DNA of 64,000 bases, taken from positions 992,001-1,056,000 of the forward strand of contig NZ_JAVIZT010000001.1 in the NCBI RefSeq assembly GCF_031453615.1. Reading direction: 5' to 3'. The first letter of the stretch is position 1; the number at the start of each line of letters is the position of its first letter. The notes below the pieces were generated by a model. It had not been told where the DNA came from, did no database searches, and worked only from the letters and a program-made list of their open reading frames with translations. Source of the stretch: Microbacterium sp. SORGH_AS_0428 (lineage in GTDB: Bacteria; Actinomycetota; Actinomycetes; Actinomycetales; Microbacteriaceae). A program made the position numbers and the translations under genes. This document shows, in pieces, positions 11,091 through 22,715 of the stretch.

Positions 11091-11771
11091 TCAGCTCGCG
11101 GCGCCGGCGCGGTATCCGACGCCGCGCACCGTCGTGACGATCTTGGGGTTGTCGGGATCGAGCTCGACCTTCGCGCGCAGCCGCTGGACGTGCACGTTCA
11201 CGAGTCGCGTGTCCGCCTTGTAGTGGTAGCCCCATACCTGCTCGAGGAGCATCTCGCGCGAGAAGACCTGCTGCGGCTTCGAGGCCAACGCGACGAGCAG
11301 CTCGAACTCCAGCGGCGTCAGCGGGATGGGTGTCGATCCCCGGCGCACCTCGTGCGCGGCCACGTCGACGGTCAGATCGCCGATACGCAGGCTCTCCCCG
11401 GCATCCGTCGCGGCCGGACGGAGCCGGGTACGGATGCGGGCGACCAGCTCCTTCGGGTTGAACGGCTTGACGATGTAGTCGTCGGCACCCGACTCGAGCC
11501 CCGCGACGACGTCGGCGGTGTCGGTGCGCGCGGTCAGCATGATGATCGGGACACCGGACTCCGCACGCAGGCGCGTGCAGATCTCGATGCCGTCCATACC
11601 GGGCAGCATCAGATCGAGCAGCACCAGATCGGGGCGCTCGGAACGGAAGGCGTCGACCGCTTGGGCGCCGTCGGCGCAGAACACCGTCTCGAAGCCCTCC
11701 GTGTCCAGCACGATCCCGATCATCTCGGCCAGGGCCGTGTCGTCGTCGACCACGAGAATGCGTGATGTCAT
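11091..11771 (-). CDS. mtrA: Response regulator MtrA
   Basis: A 226-residue OmpR/PhoB-type regulator. The receiver domain (1-118) has the acidic pocket at VVDDD, the phosphorylated Asp near residue 53 in LVLLDLMLPGMDG, and a Lys in IVKPFNPKEL. The winged helix (about 130-226) carries LTPLEFELLVAL and the DNA-contacting region LVNVHVQRLRAKVE. MtrA controls cell division, wall hydrolase and osmoprotection genes in actinobacteria and is essential in M. tuberculosis. The start at 11771 is preceded by AAGGAAG at 9-10 bases. A TACTCT hexamer at 11838-11843 on the minus strand is a possible -10 element. mtrA heads the mtrA-mtrB-lpqB operon. Confidence 0.97.
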   Translation of the reverse strand: MTSRILVVDDDTALAEMIGIVLDTEGFETVFCADGAQAVDAFRSERPDLVLLDLMLPGMDGIEICTRLRAESGVPIIMLTARTDTADVVAGLESGADDYIVKPFNPKELVARIRTRLRPAATDAGESLRIGDLTVDVAAHEVRRGSTPIPLTPLEFELLVALASKPQQVFSREMLLEQVWGYHYKADTRLVNVHVQRLRAKVELDPDNPKIVTTVRGVGYRAGAAS

Positions 11772-11920
11772 GAAACGCGTTCTTCCTTTGCGTCCGCTCG
11801 GCGGCCGGGTTCCACCGATGCCCCCGTGCGCCCCTTCAGAGTAGTCCACACGCGGGCCGCGGCCCACGAGCGGCCTCCCAGGTGTGTCACGATGAAGGCG
11901 ATGACGACCGCGAGGAGATC

Positions 11921-13204
11921 ATGACGACCGCGCAACCCGGATGGACGCCCGCTCCGCGCGCGGGAATCGTCCCGCTGCATCCGCTGACGTTCGGAACGGT
12001 GCTGGGGCGCTCGTTCGTCGCCCTGCGGCAGAACCCTCGCGTGCTGCTCGGGTTCGCCCTGGGCATCCAGATGGCCACGTACCTCGTGCTACTGGTCGCC
12101 GTCGGCGGCATCGCCTTCGCCAGCTTCTCCCGCCTGGCCACCGTGCCGGTGTCGAGCCCCGACTACCCCGACCTGTTCGCGGGCGCGACGGCGATCACCG
12201 TGATCTCCAGCCTCGTGCTCGGTATCGCGAGCTCCGCACTGACGGTCATCGTCCAGGGCGTGGTCGTGGCCGACGTCGCGCACGGCGTCGTCGCCGAAAA
12301 GCTGACCGTCGGCGCACTGTGGCGCCGGATTCGGCCCGCCTTCTGGCGACTGTTCGGCTACACGCTGCTGGCTTCGGGCGCGGTGCTGGTCGCCGTGGCG
12401 ATCCTCGCCGCTGCCGCCTTCGCGCTCGGCCTGCTGGCCCTGGCCGCGGGGATCATCGCCGCGGTCGTGCTCCTGCTCGCCGCCATCCCGCTCGCCTTCT
12501 GGCTGACGACACGGCTCTTCCTCGTCACGCCGATCCTTGTCCTGGAGGGGTCGGGCGTCTTCGCGGCCATCGCCCGGTCCTGGCGCCTCACGCGCGGGAG
12601 ATTCTGGCGAACCCTCGCAACGTGGTTCGTCATCCAGACCGGCTTCGGAATCATCACCCAGATCGTCGTGGTGCCGCTCAACTTCTTCAGCGGCATGTTC
12701 GTGGGCGTGCTCTCCCCCACGGGCGATCCGAACGTCGCCGCCGTCATCGGCACCTTCGGAGTCGGCCTCGTGGTGCAGATGGTGTCGCTGCTGGTCCAAT
12801 CGATCACCCTCGTCGTGAACGCCACGGCCGCCTGTCTCGTGTACGTCGACGCCCGGATGCGGACCGAGGGCCTCGATCTCGACCTGCAGTCGTACGTCGA
12901 TCAGCGTCAGATGGGAGCGGGCGTCGCCGACCCCTATCGGTGGCACATCGGCCGGACGGTGGCACCGCAGCCCGCCGGCTGGCCGCCGCAGACCGCCCCG
13001 TGGCCGGGCGCGTACCCGGCCCCGCAGGCATACGCATACGGCGCGCCGCCCGCGTACACGCCGCCCGCGTACACGCCGCCCGGCCCCGACGCACCGGCGC
13101 CGGCACCGTCTGCCGCGGATCGGCCTGCGGGCGACCAGCCGCCGGCCGGCACGCCCGCGTCGACCGACTGGGCTCCGCCGCAGGCCGGTCCGGAACAGCG
13201 GTGA
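11921..13204 (+). CDS. GDPD-type membrane domain protein with Pro/Ala-rich tail
   Basis: A 427-residue integral membrane protein. Several hydrophobic segments (about residues 40-300, for example LLGFALGIQMATYLVLLVAV and LVAVAILAAAAFALGLLALA) match the membrane domain annotated in actinobacteria as the glycerophosphodiester phosphodiesterase membrane region; no catalytic GDPD domain is present. The last 85 residues are Pro/Ala/Tyr-rich (PPAYTPPAYTPPGPDAP) and probably disordered in the cytosol. The start at 11921 is preceded by GAGGAG. Its stop overlaps the next start (GTGA), making it the first gene of a five-gene operon with DUF4129, DUF4350, MoxR and DUF58 genes. Enzymatic activity is not expected. 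Confidence 0.75.
   Translation: MTTAQPGWTPAPRAGIVPLHPLTFGTVLGRSFVALRQNPRVLLGFALGIQMATYLVLLVAVGGIAFASFSRLATVPVSSPDYPDLFAGATAITVISSLVLGIASSALTVIVQGVVVADVAHGVVAEKLTVGALWRRIRPAFWRLFGYTLLASGAVLVAVAILAAAAFALGLLALAAGIIAAVVLLLAAIPLAFWLTTRLFLVTPILVLEGSGVFAAIARSWRLTRGRFWRTLATWFVIQTGFGIITQIVVVPLNFFSGMFVGVLSPTGDPNVAAVIGTFGVGLVVQMVSLLVQSITLVVNATAACLVYVDARMRTEGLDLDLQSYVDQRQMGAGVADPYRWHIGRTVAPQPAGWPPQTAPWPGAYPAPQAYAYGAPPAYTPPAYTPPGPDAPAPAPSAADRPAGDQPPAGTPASTDWAPPQAGPEQR
13049..13078 (+). repeat. Two tandem 15-bp repeats inside a coding region
   Basis: Two exact copies of CCCGCGTACACGCCG (13049-13063 and 13064-13078) encode the repeated PAYTP segment of the tail of the upstream membrane protein. They probably arose by slippage. 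Confidence 0.85.
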
Positions 13205-13836
13205 TCCTCGCCGCGGCCGCGCCGTTGATCCCCGACGGCGACGAGGCCAGACGTCTCGCCGAGCGGGAGCTCGCGGATCCGAGCTACCGTGCGGCCGAGC
13301 CGACCCCCTTCGACCGCATCGCACGAGCCATCGGCGACGGCATCGCCCAGCTGTTCACCGGCGGCGTGGATGCGGCGTGGGCGCCTGTGGTCGCCGTCGC
13401 CGCGCTGCTGCTGGTCGTGCTCCTGGTCGTGCTCGCCGTGCTCATCTGGGGCCGGCCGCGCTCCCGAGGGCTCGTGCATGCCTCCCGGGGCGAGCTCTTC
13501 GGCGACGCCGTGACCGCCGGGGCCGGCGAGCTGCGGCGCACCGCAGCGGCGCTCGCCGACCAGGGCGACTGGGAAGCGGCGACCGTCGCCGCCGTGCGCG
13601 CCCTGGCGCGCAGGCTCGAAGAGCAGCAGCGCGTCACCGTGGCCCCGGGGGCCACAGTGACCTCCTTCGCACGCTCGGCGGGCACCGTCTTCCCCGACGA
13701 AGCCTCCTCGCTCATCCAGGCGGCGCACGACTTCGATGATGTGCGCTACCTGCGCCGGCCGGGAAGCCGCGAGGCCTACGAGCGCGTCCGCGCCCTGGAC
13801 GATCGGCTGTCCCGCGCCGCGGTGACGCAGCGATGA
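13201..13836 (+). CDS. DUF4129 domain-containing membrane protein
   Basis: A 211-residue protein with a GTG start that overlaps the preceding stop by 4 bases. The N-terminal 65 residues precede a single strong membrane helix (about residues 66-82, VAVAALLLVVLLVVLAVL). The C-terminal DUF4129 region follows with GDWEAATVAAVRALARRLEEQ, as in this family. DUF4129 proteins recur beside MoxR ATPases and DUF58 proteins and in some transglutaminase fusions; the biochemical role is unknown. It is part of a tightly overlapping operon with its neighbours. Confidence 0.8.
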   Translation: MILAAAAPLIPDGDEARRLAERELADPSYRAAEPTPFDRIARAIGDGIAQLFTGGVDAAWAPVVAVAALLLVVLLVVLAVLIWGRPRSRGLVHASRGELFGDAVTAGAGELRRTAAALADQGDWEAATVAAVRALARRLEEQQRVTVAPGATVTSFARSAGTVFPDEASSLIQAAHDFDDVRYLRRPGSREAYERVRALDDRLSRAAVTQR

Positions 13837-14971
13837 GCGTGCGTCCCCGCCTCGCCCGTGCGCGCACCTGGGCCGTGATCGGCGCCGTCATCGTGGTCGT
13901 CGGCATCATCGGCGCGGTGATCTCCGCAAACATGCGCTTCAGCGCATACGACAGATTCGATCCCGAAGATCCGGGTCCCGACGGGATGCGCGCGCTCTCG
14001 CGCATCCTGTCCGAGCAGGGCATCGACGTGATCGTGACACGAGATGTCGCGTCCGCGGAGGCAGCGCTTCGCGAGGGAGAGAACACCCTCGTCCTGCCCG
14101 ACTCGCCCCTGCTCTCGGATGCGCAGCTGACCTCGTTGGCGCACGCTGCGGACTCGGTGGTCGTGTCCGATCCTCGCGCGCGCTCGATCCGCCTCCTCTT
14201 CGACGGCCGGATCCAGGGATACGGCCCCGCTGTCGCCGTCGCACCCAATTGCGACCTGCCGGTGGCGCGGCGCGCGGGAGACGTCAGCGTCGGCGCGACC
14301 TTCACGGCCCCGGATGCGGTCGGCTGCTATCCGGCCGACGACGGGTTCGGGCTGCTGTGGCAGCAGCGCGAGGGCGCCACGCGCGCCGCCGTGGACGGAT
14401 CGGTCGTCTTCACGAACGAGCACCTGGCCTCCGACGGGAACGCGGCTCTGGCGCTGGGCCTGCTGGGGGCACACGATCGCCTGGTGTGGCTCGTGCCCGC
14501 CCTCACGGCCGGATCCGGCACGACCGGCGCCACGCTGGGAGAGCTCACCCCGCCGTGGGTGACGCCGGCGATCGTGCTGCTCGGTGCGACGGCTCTGGCG
14601 GCCGCGATCTGGCGCGGCCGCAGGTTCGGCCCGCTCGTGCACGAGCGGCTCCCGGTCACGGTGCGCGCCGGCGAGACCACGCGCGGTCTCGGCAGGCTCT
14701 ACGCCCGTGCCGGCGCGCGCGAGCACGCCGCCGCCCTCCTGCGCGAGCGCGCCCGTGTGGCCGCCGCCGCCGCGCTCTCCGTGCCCCGCAGCGCCGATAC
14801 CACGGCGATCGCGGATGCCGTCGCCGCCGCCACCGGCATCCCCCCGGCCCGCAGCAGGGCGCTGCTCGGCGACGAGCCCGTTCCCGACGACCGCGCGCTC
14901 GCCCGACTCGCCGCAGATCTCCGCGCCCTGGAGGCGCGACTGACCCCGTCCCGCCCGCGAAAGGAATCGCA

Positions 14972-14975
<4 letters not shown>
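13833..14975 (+). CDS. DUF4350 domain-containing protein
   Basis: A 380-residue protein overlapping the previous gene by 4 bases (ATGA). A membrane helix at about 12-33 (TWAVIGAVIVVVGIIGAVIS) is followed by an extracytoplasmic DUF4350 domain (about 38-230, with SAYDRFDPEDPGPDGMRALSRIL). A second helix lies at about 242-260, and an Ala/Arg-rich cytoplasmic tail ends the protein. DUF4350 has a glutamine-amidotransferase-like fold in some models, but no catalytic residues were identified here. It always travels with MoxR and DUF58 proteins in actinobacteria, suggesting a joint membrane-associated chaperone assembly. Confidence 0.8.
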
Positions 14976-15931
<956 letters not shown>

Positions 15932-15932
15932 C

Positions 15933-17240
15933 GTGTTCGTCACCGGCCGTCTCCCGATCGTCGTCGCCGTCGGTCTCGTCCCCTTGGTACTGCTGTCCGC
16001 CGCGGGGGTGCCGGCGTGGGCGGTGTTCGGCGCGTGGCTCGTCCTCGTCAGCGCGGCGGTCGCCGTCGACGTGGCGCTCGCGCCCCGCCCCGCCGACCTG
16101 CGCGTCGCGCGGACCCTGCCCGCGCGCGCCCGGCGCGGCGAGCTCGCGCTGAGCGAGCTGCGCCTGACGAACCTCGGCAGCCGTCAGGTGCGGGGATGGG
16201 TCAGGGATGCGTGGCAGCCGACCGCAGGGGCGCCCGCGGCCCGCGCGCGGATCGCCGTCCCCGCGGGACAGACCCTCACGCTGCGCACCTCGCTCGTGCC
16301 ACGCCGACGGGGCGAGCTCGCGAGCGACTTCGTCGTCGTCCGCGCGCTCGGTCCCCTCGGACTGGCCGGACGCCAGCAGCGCATCGACGCGCGCGGGGTG
16401 CTGCGGGTTCTGCCGCCGTTCTCTTCGCGCCGTCATCTGCCGTCCCGCCTGGCACGCCTGCGGGAGCTGGACGGCGAGACGAGCGTGCAGGTACGCGGTC
16501 GCGGCACGGAGTTCGACAGCCTGCGCGAGTACGTCCGCGGCGACGATGTCCGCTCGATCGACTGGCGCGCCACGGCGCGCTCCGGCACCACGATGCTGCG
16601 CACGTGGCGGCCGGAGCGCGACCGGCACATCGTCGTGGTCGTCGACACCGGACGCACCGCCGCGACCCGCGTCGACGACGGCGTGAGACTGGACGCCGCC
16701 ATGGAGGCCACGTTGCTGCTCGGCGCGCTGGCCGCCCGCGCCGGCGACCACGTGCACCTAGTGATGATGGATCGTCTCGTACGGGCGCGAGTGAGCGGCG
16801 TCGACGGCGCCGGACTCGTCCCCGCGCTCGTGGACGCCATGGCTCCCGTGGAAGCCCAGCTGATCGACACCGACTGGAGCGACGTCGCCTCCCTGGTGCG
16901 CAGGCTGACGGTCCGCCCCGCGCTCGTGGTGCTGCTCACCGCACAGGACGACCCCGCCGCCGCGCGCGGCTTCCTCGCCGCGCTGCCCGCGCTGACGGCC
17001 CGGTCCCGGGTGCTCGTGGCCTCCGCATCCGCCGTCGGTGACGCCGACGACGAGACCGCGACGACCGATGCGGACGCCGCCTACACCTGGGCGGCGACGG
17101 AGCACGCGCGCCAGGGCGGCGAGCGCGTCGGGGCGGCGATCGGACGCGCGGGCGCTGTCGCCGTGACAGCGGATGCGGCATCCCTCCCGCCGCGCGTGGC
17201 CGATCACTATCTCGCGCTCAAGCTCCGCGGCCTGCTCTGA
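15933..17240 (+). CDS. DUF58 domain-containing protein
   Basis: A 435-residue protein with two N-terminal membrane helices (about 7-48). The DUF58 core shows GRGTEFDSLREYVRGDD and RSIDWRATARSG (189-218). A von Willebrand A-like fold begins at VVVVDTGRT (234-242); the metal-site motif is degenerate compared with the classic DxSxS. DUF58 proteins are presumed clients of the MoxR ATPase encoded just upstream. A GTG start one base after the moxR stop is used. It is the last gene of the operon and is followed by two hairpins. Its usual downstream partners spoIIM and RDD lie 3 kb away beyond furA-katG. Confidence 0.88.
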   Translation: MFVTGRLPIVVAVGLVPLVLLSAAGVPAWAVFGAWLVLVSAAVAVDVALAPRPADLRVARTLPARARRGELALSELRLTNLGSRQVRGWVRDAWQPTAGAPAARARIAVPAGQTLTLRTSLVPRRRGELASDFVVVRALGPLGLAGRQQRIDARGVLRVLPPFSSRRHLPSRLARLRELDGETSVQVRGRGTEFDSLREYVRGDDVRSIDWRATARSGTTMLRTWRPERDRHIVVVVDTGRTAATRVDDGVRLDAAMEATLLLGALAARAGDHVHLVMMDRLVRARVSGVDGAGLVPALVDAMAPVEAQLIDTDWSDVASLVRRLTVRPALVVLLTAQDDPAAARGFLAALPALTARSRVLVASASAVGDADDETATTDADAAYTWAATEHARQGGERVGAAIGRAGAVAVTADAASLPPRVADHYLALKLRGLL

Positions 17241-17281
17241 GCTCGGCCCCACCGAGGACCGGCCGGGCCCACCCCTCCCCC

Positions 17282-17315
17282 GTCCCAGATCGACGCGGAA
17301 CGCGCGATCTGGGAC
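17282..17315 (+). terminator. Hairpin after the MoxR/DUF58 operon
   Basis: An 11-bp perfect stem (17282-17292 with 17305-17315) is extended by a further CGCG/CGCG pairing around a GAA loop after one bulged A. It begins 42 bases after the DUF58 stop codon and probably ends that transcript. Confidence 0.7.
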
Positions 17316-17348
17316 AGGGGAACGATCCGCGCCGTGCCCGGGGATGCA

Positions 17349-17381
17349 GAACGCCCCTCCGCACGGGGCGGAGGGGCGTTC
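17349..17381. terminator. Bidirectional hairpin terminator after katG
   Basis: A perfect 14-bp stem (17349-17362 with 17368-17381) with a 5-base loop, located 12 bases beyond the katG stop. The stem starts with GAA and ends with TTC, so it can act for both strands. Confidence 0.85.
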
Positions 17382-17392
17382 GTGGTCGCGGG

Positions 17393-20087
<2,695 letters not shown>

Positions 20088-20105
20088 CCCCGTATCCTGA
20101 CATTG

Positions 20106-20122
20106 TTTTGATCTATTCAAAA
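20106..20122. promoter_or_regulatory. Fur-type operator of furA-katG
   Basis: TTTTGA-TCTAT-TCAAAA is a perfect 6-5-6 inverted repeat just upstream of furA. It is the most A/T-rich patch in the surrounding region and overlaps the expected promoter. This matches the known autoregulation of actinobacterial furA-katG operons. Confidence 0.8.
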
Positions 20123-20170
20123 ATACGACACGCCCACGAGCGGGTGAACGTTCGCTGAAGCCGTTCCGGC

Positions 20171-21166
20171 TCAGCCCGCGACGAGCTCGGCCTGGCCGAT
20201 GTCGTCCTCGTCCAGATCGCCCGTCTGGCCACGCCGCGCGGCCCGGCGCCCGACCACGAGCATGTAGAACAGGAAGACACCGAGCGCCAGGGCTCCGAGC
20301 ACGATCTTCACCGGCCACGGCCACGGCTGCGGGGTGACATAGGCCTCGACGACCCCCGACAGGGCGAGGGCGAAGACCAGACCGACCGCGACGGTGGCGA
20401 GCGAGCGACCCGCTGCGGCGAGCGACTCGCGACGGGAGCGGGGGCCGGGAGCGACCCATGCCCAGAAGACGTGGAGCCCCGCCGCCGCCGCGACGAACAC
20501 GCTCGTCAGCTCGAGCAGACCGTGGGGCAGGATGTACGCGAAGAACACGTCGAGCCGGTCGAAGGAGCCCATGACCGCAGCCGCCGTGCCGACCCCGATC
20601 GCGTTCTGGACGACGACGGAGACCGGCCAGATGCCGGTGATGCCGAACAGCACGCACTGCGCCGCGATCCAGGCGTTGTTCGTCCACACGGTGCCGGCGA
20701 ACACGGCCGCCGGGTTGTCGGAGTAGTAGGCGACGAACTCGTCGTTCGCGTACGCGGAGAGCTGCGCCTGTGAGCCGAGGGTCGCGACGAGTGCGGGATC
20801 GGACGAGATCCACAACGCCACCAGCGCCGCGGCCAGCACGAACGCGACCGCGACCGCGAGTGTCGTCCAGCGCACGCGGTACAGCGCCGCCGGCAGCTGA
20901 TCGAGGAAGAACTGCGGGATCCGGCGGAACAGGTTGCCGTCGCCCGCGGTGAGCCGCAGCCGGGCACGCGCGAGCACGAGTGAGAGGTGATCGGCCTGCG
21001 GGCTGCGCCCCGCCGCCGTCTTCAGCTCGGCAAGATCCGCGGACGCCGCCCGGTAGCGCATCACGAGTTCGTCCGCCTCAGGACCGCTCAACCGCCGACG
21101 ACCGGCCAGTTCGTCCAGACGCTCCCACTCGGACCGGTGAGCGGCCGTGAGCGCGTCGAGGTCCAT
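20171..21166 (-). CDS. SpoIIM-family (DUF95) membrane protein
   Basis: A 331-residue stage II sporulation protein M family member with a soluble N-terminal region (about 1-95) and at least five membrane helices. SYADNEFVAYY-like text in the middle (AYANDEFVAYYSDNPAAVFAG) and FDRLDVFFAYILPHGLLEL are typical of the family. In non-sporulating actinobacteria its role is unknown; in Bacillus SpoIIM is part of the DMP peptidoglycan machine. It normally accompanies DUF58, MoxR and RDD genes. The start at 21166 is chosen over 21184 because TACAGT stands 7 bases upstream (leaderless type) and because 21184 would overlap the divergent RDD start. Confidence 0.85.
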   Translation of the reverse strand: MDLDALTAAHRSEWERLDELAGRRRLSGPEADELVMRYRAASADLAELKTAAGRSPQADHLSLVLARARLRLTAGDGNLFRRIPQFFLDQLPAALYRVRWTTLAVAVAFVLAAALVALWISSDPALVATLGSQAQLSAYANDEFVAYYSDNPAAVFAGTVWTNNAWIAAQCVLFGITGIWPVSVVVQNAIGVGTAAAVMGSFDRLDVFFAYILPHGLLELTSVFVAAAAGLHVFWAWVAPGPRSRRESLAAAGRSLATVAVGLVFALALSGVVEAYVTPQPWPWPVKIVLGALALGVFLFYMLVVGRRAARRGQTGDLDEDDIGQAELVAG

Positions 21167-21173
21167 GTGTTTC

Positions 21174-21179
21174 ACTGTA
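21174..21179 (-). promoter_or_regulatory. -10 box of the SpoIIM-family gene (leaderless type)
   Basis: TACAGT on the minus strand, 7 bases before the ATG at 21166. It lies only a few bases from the ATG of the divergent RDD gene at 21183. Confidence 0.45.
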
Positions 21180-21182
21180 GCC

Positions 21183-22007
21183 ATGCCCTCCGCCGTGACG
21201 TTGGTCGAGATCGGTCAGGATGAGATCCTCACCGGCGAAGCCGTCGCCCTCGACGTGCAGCCCGCGGGGTTCTTCCTCCGACTGGCGGGGGCCGCGATCG
21301 ACATGATCGTGACGATGGCCACCGCCTTCGTCGTGCTGCTGGCGCTCGGGCTGACCGGGGTCCTCTCCGCAGGTGCGGGACTCGGCACGATCGTCTCGAT
21401 CCTGCTGGCGGTCGTCCTGCTGGTCGTGGCGCCGACGACGATCGAGACCGCCACGCGCGGACGCAGCCTCGGCAAGCTCATCGTCGGCGCCCGCATCGTT
21501 CGCGCCGACGGCGGGGCGGCGGGCTTCCGGCAGGCGCTGATCCGTGCGCTCGTCGGCGTCCTGGAGATCTGGTTCACCTTCGGAGCGGTGGCCGCGCTGA
21601 CCGGGATGTTCACGCCACGCGCACAGCGCCTCGGCGACCTGATGGCGGGCACCTTCAGCCAGCGCACCCGCACCGGACGCCTCGCCGCGTTCGAGCCGCA
21701 GGTGCCTGCGCCCCTCGTCGAATGGGCCCGTATCGCCGACGTGGCGCCGCTGCCGGCGCCGGTCGCGCGGCGTTTGGCCCGGTTCGTCCGGCAGGCGGAG
21801 CAGCTTCAGCCGCACGCGCGACGGATGCTGGCCACCCAGCTCGCCGCCGAGGCGGCCGCATCCGTCTCCCCCGTTCCGCCCGCGGATCCGGAGCTGTTCG
21901 TCCGGGCTGTGGCGGCGCTGCGCTTCCAGCGGGAGTTGACGGCCGTCCAGGCGCGCGACGCACGGGCCGCGGCACTGCTGCCCGCGCCCGCGACGCGTCG
22001 GGGCTAG
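21183..22007 (+). CDS. RDD family membrane protein
   Basis: A 274-residue protein. The RDD domain (about 20-165) begins with PAGFFLRLAGAAIDMIV, containing the conserved Arg and Asp in the first membrane helix, and includes TRGRSLGKLIVGARIVRADGG and RAQRLGDLMAGTF. A soluble, Ala-rich C-terminal region of about 100 residues follows. RDD proteins have been proposed as Na+/H+ antiporters or transport-associated proteins, but the role of this actinobacterial version beside SpoIIM and DUF58 is unknown. The start codons of this gene and spoIIM are 16 bases apart on opposite strands, so its promoter must lie in the spoIIM coding region. Confidence 0.88.
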   Translation: MPSAVTLVEIGQDEILTGEAVALDVQPAGFFLRLAGAAIDMIVTMATAFVVLLALGLTGVLSAGAGLGTIVSILLAVVLLVVAPTTIETATRGRSLGKLIVGARIVRADGGAAGFRQALIRALVGVLEIWFTFGAVAALTGMFTPRAQRLGDLMAGTFSQRTRTGRLAAFEPQVPAPLVEWARIADVAPLPAPVARRLARFVRQAEQLQPHARRMLATQLAAEAAASVSPVPPADPELFVRAVAALRFQRELTAVQARDARAAALLPAPATRRG

Positions 22008-22213
22008 GAGGCGCGGAGCGTCTCGTGACGCACGACCAGCCAGCCCTTCGGCACCGAGAGTCGCTCGGTGTGCACCTGGCACAGGTCGTGCGCGTGGGGG
22101 TCTCCCGCCCGGCCCAGCGGCCCCACCGCTGCCATCTGGTCTGCGTAGTCGTAGGTGAGCGTCGCCACCGCTTCACGCGCGCACGCGACCTTGGAGCACT
22201 GACGTTCCTGCAC
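22004..22213 (-). CDS. DUF3499 family protein
   Basis: A 69-residue protein typical in size of DUF3499. Cys6 and Cys11 (RQCSKVAC) together with a later HAHDLCQVH motif (His40, His42, Cys45, His48) suggest a small zinc site. The family is conserved in actinobacteria beside whiB2, a metallopeptidase-fold gene and mannose-metabolism genes (for example Rv3258c); the function is unknown. A GTG start is used with a TAGGGT -10 box six bases upstream. Its 3' end overlaps the RDD gene by 4 bases in convergent orientation. Confidence 0.85.
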   Translation of the reverse strand: MQERQCSKVACAREAVATLTYDYADQMAAVGPLGRAGDPHAHDLCQVHTERLSVPKGWLVVRHETLRAS

Positions 22214-22219
22214 GGTGCG

Positions 22220-22225
22220 ACCCTA
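22220..22225 (-). promoter_or_regulatory. -10 box of the DUF3499 gene (leaderless type)
   Basis: TAGGGT on the minus strand, 6 bases before the GTG at 22213. Confidence 0.5.
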
Positions 22226-22259
22226 ACGCGCCCCGCGGACACCCGACGTGCGCCGCGCC

Positions 22260-22265
22260 TAGGAT
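22260..22265 (+). promoter_or_regulatory. -10 box of the metallopeptidase-fold gene (leaderless type)
   Basis: TAGGAT, 6 bases before the ATG at 22272. With the -10 box at 22220-22225 it forms a compact divergent promoter region of under 60 bases. Confidence 0.5.
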
Positions 22266-22271
22266 GGTCAG

Positions 22272-22709
22272 ATGATCCGCCGCCGGTCGCGCCCCGCACC
22301 CGCAGCTCCGCGTCCTGAGCGCCATGGCCGCCACGGCCGACAGGGCCGCAGCGCCGTGGTACGCCCGCCGCTGCCGCCCCTGGAGACGCGCGTGGACCGG
22401 TTCGATCTGGCTGTCGGCTCGGTCGCGGAGTTCCTCCGTGGGGCCTGGCCGGAGCTGCGCGAAGTGCGCTTCGAGATGGCCGACATGCCCCCGGCCGCGG
22501 ATGCCGACGGCATTCCGCGCTGGAGCGTGCTCGCCGACGAGAAGCGCATCGTGCTCTACCGGCTGCCCATCGAGCGTCTCGCGCACCTCCACCGCAACGA
22601 CGACGCCCATCGGCGCATGATGATCGAGAGCTGCGTCTTCCGCGCGGCGGCGGAGTTCCTCGGGCGCGACCCGTGGGACCTGGGCCCCGATCGCTTCCGC
22701 TTCCTCTGA
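22272..22709 (+). CDS. Metallopeptidase-family (zincin-like) protein without an HExxH site
   Basis: A 145-residue protein of the small actinobacterial metallopeptidase family (Rv3259-like by position and pattern). The N-terminal 35 residues are Arg/Pro/His-rich. The core has VRFEMADMPPA and KRIVLYRLPIERL. In catalytic members the next helix carries HExxH; here the equivalent helix reads MIESCVFRAAAEFLG (ESCVF at 119-123), so the zinc ligands are missing. It may therefore be an inactive, structural member of the family. The gene is divergent from the DUF3499 gene and its stop lies 6 bases from the convergent DUF5719 gene. Confidence 0.75.
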   Translation: MIRRRSRPAPAAPRPERHGRHGRQGRSAVVRPPLPPLETRVDRFDLAVGSVAEFLRGAWPELREVRFEMADMPPAADADGIPRWSVLADEKRIVLYRLPIERLAHLHRNDDAHRRMMIESCVFRAAAEFLGRDPWDLGPDRFRFL

Positions 22710-22715
22710 GCGGGC

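Noticed and set aside
13049..13078. Possible CRISPR-like repeat
   Set aside because: Only two 15-bp tandem copies, no spacers, and they encode a Pro-rich tail in frame.
21167..21184. Upstream start of the SpoIIM-family gene at 21184
   Set aside because: It would overlap the divergent RDD start, while the -10 spacing and N-terminus favour 21166.
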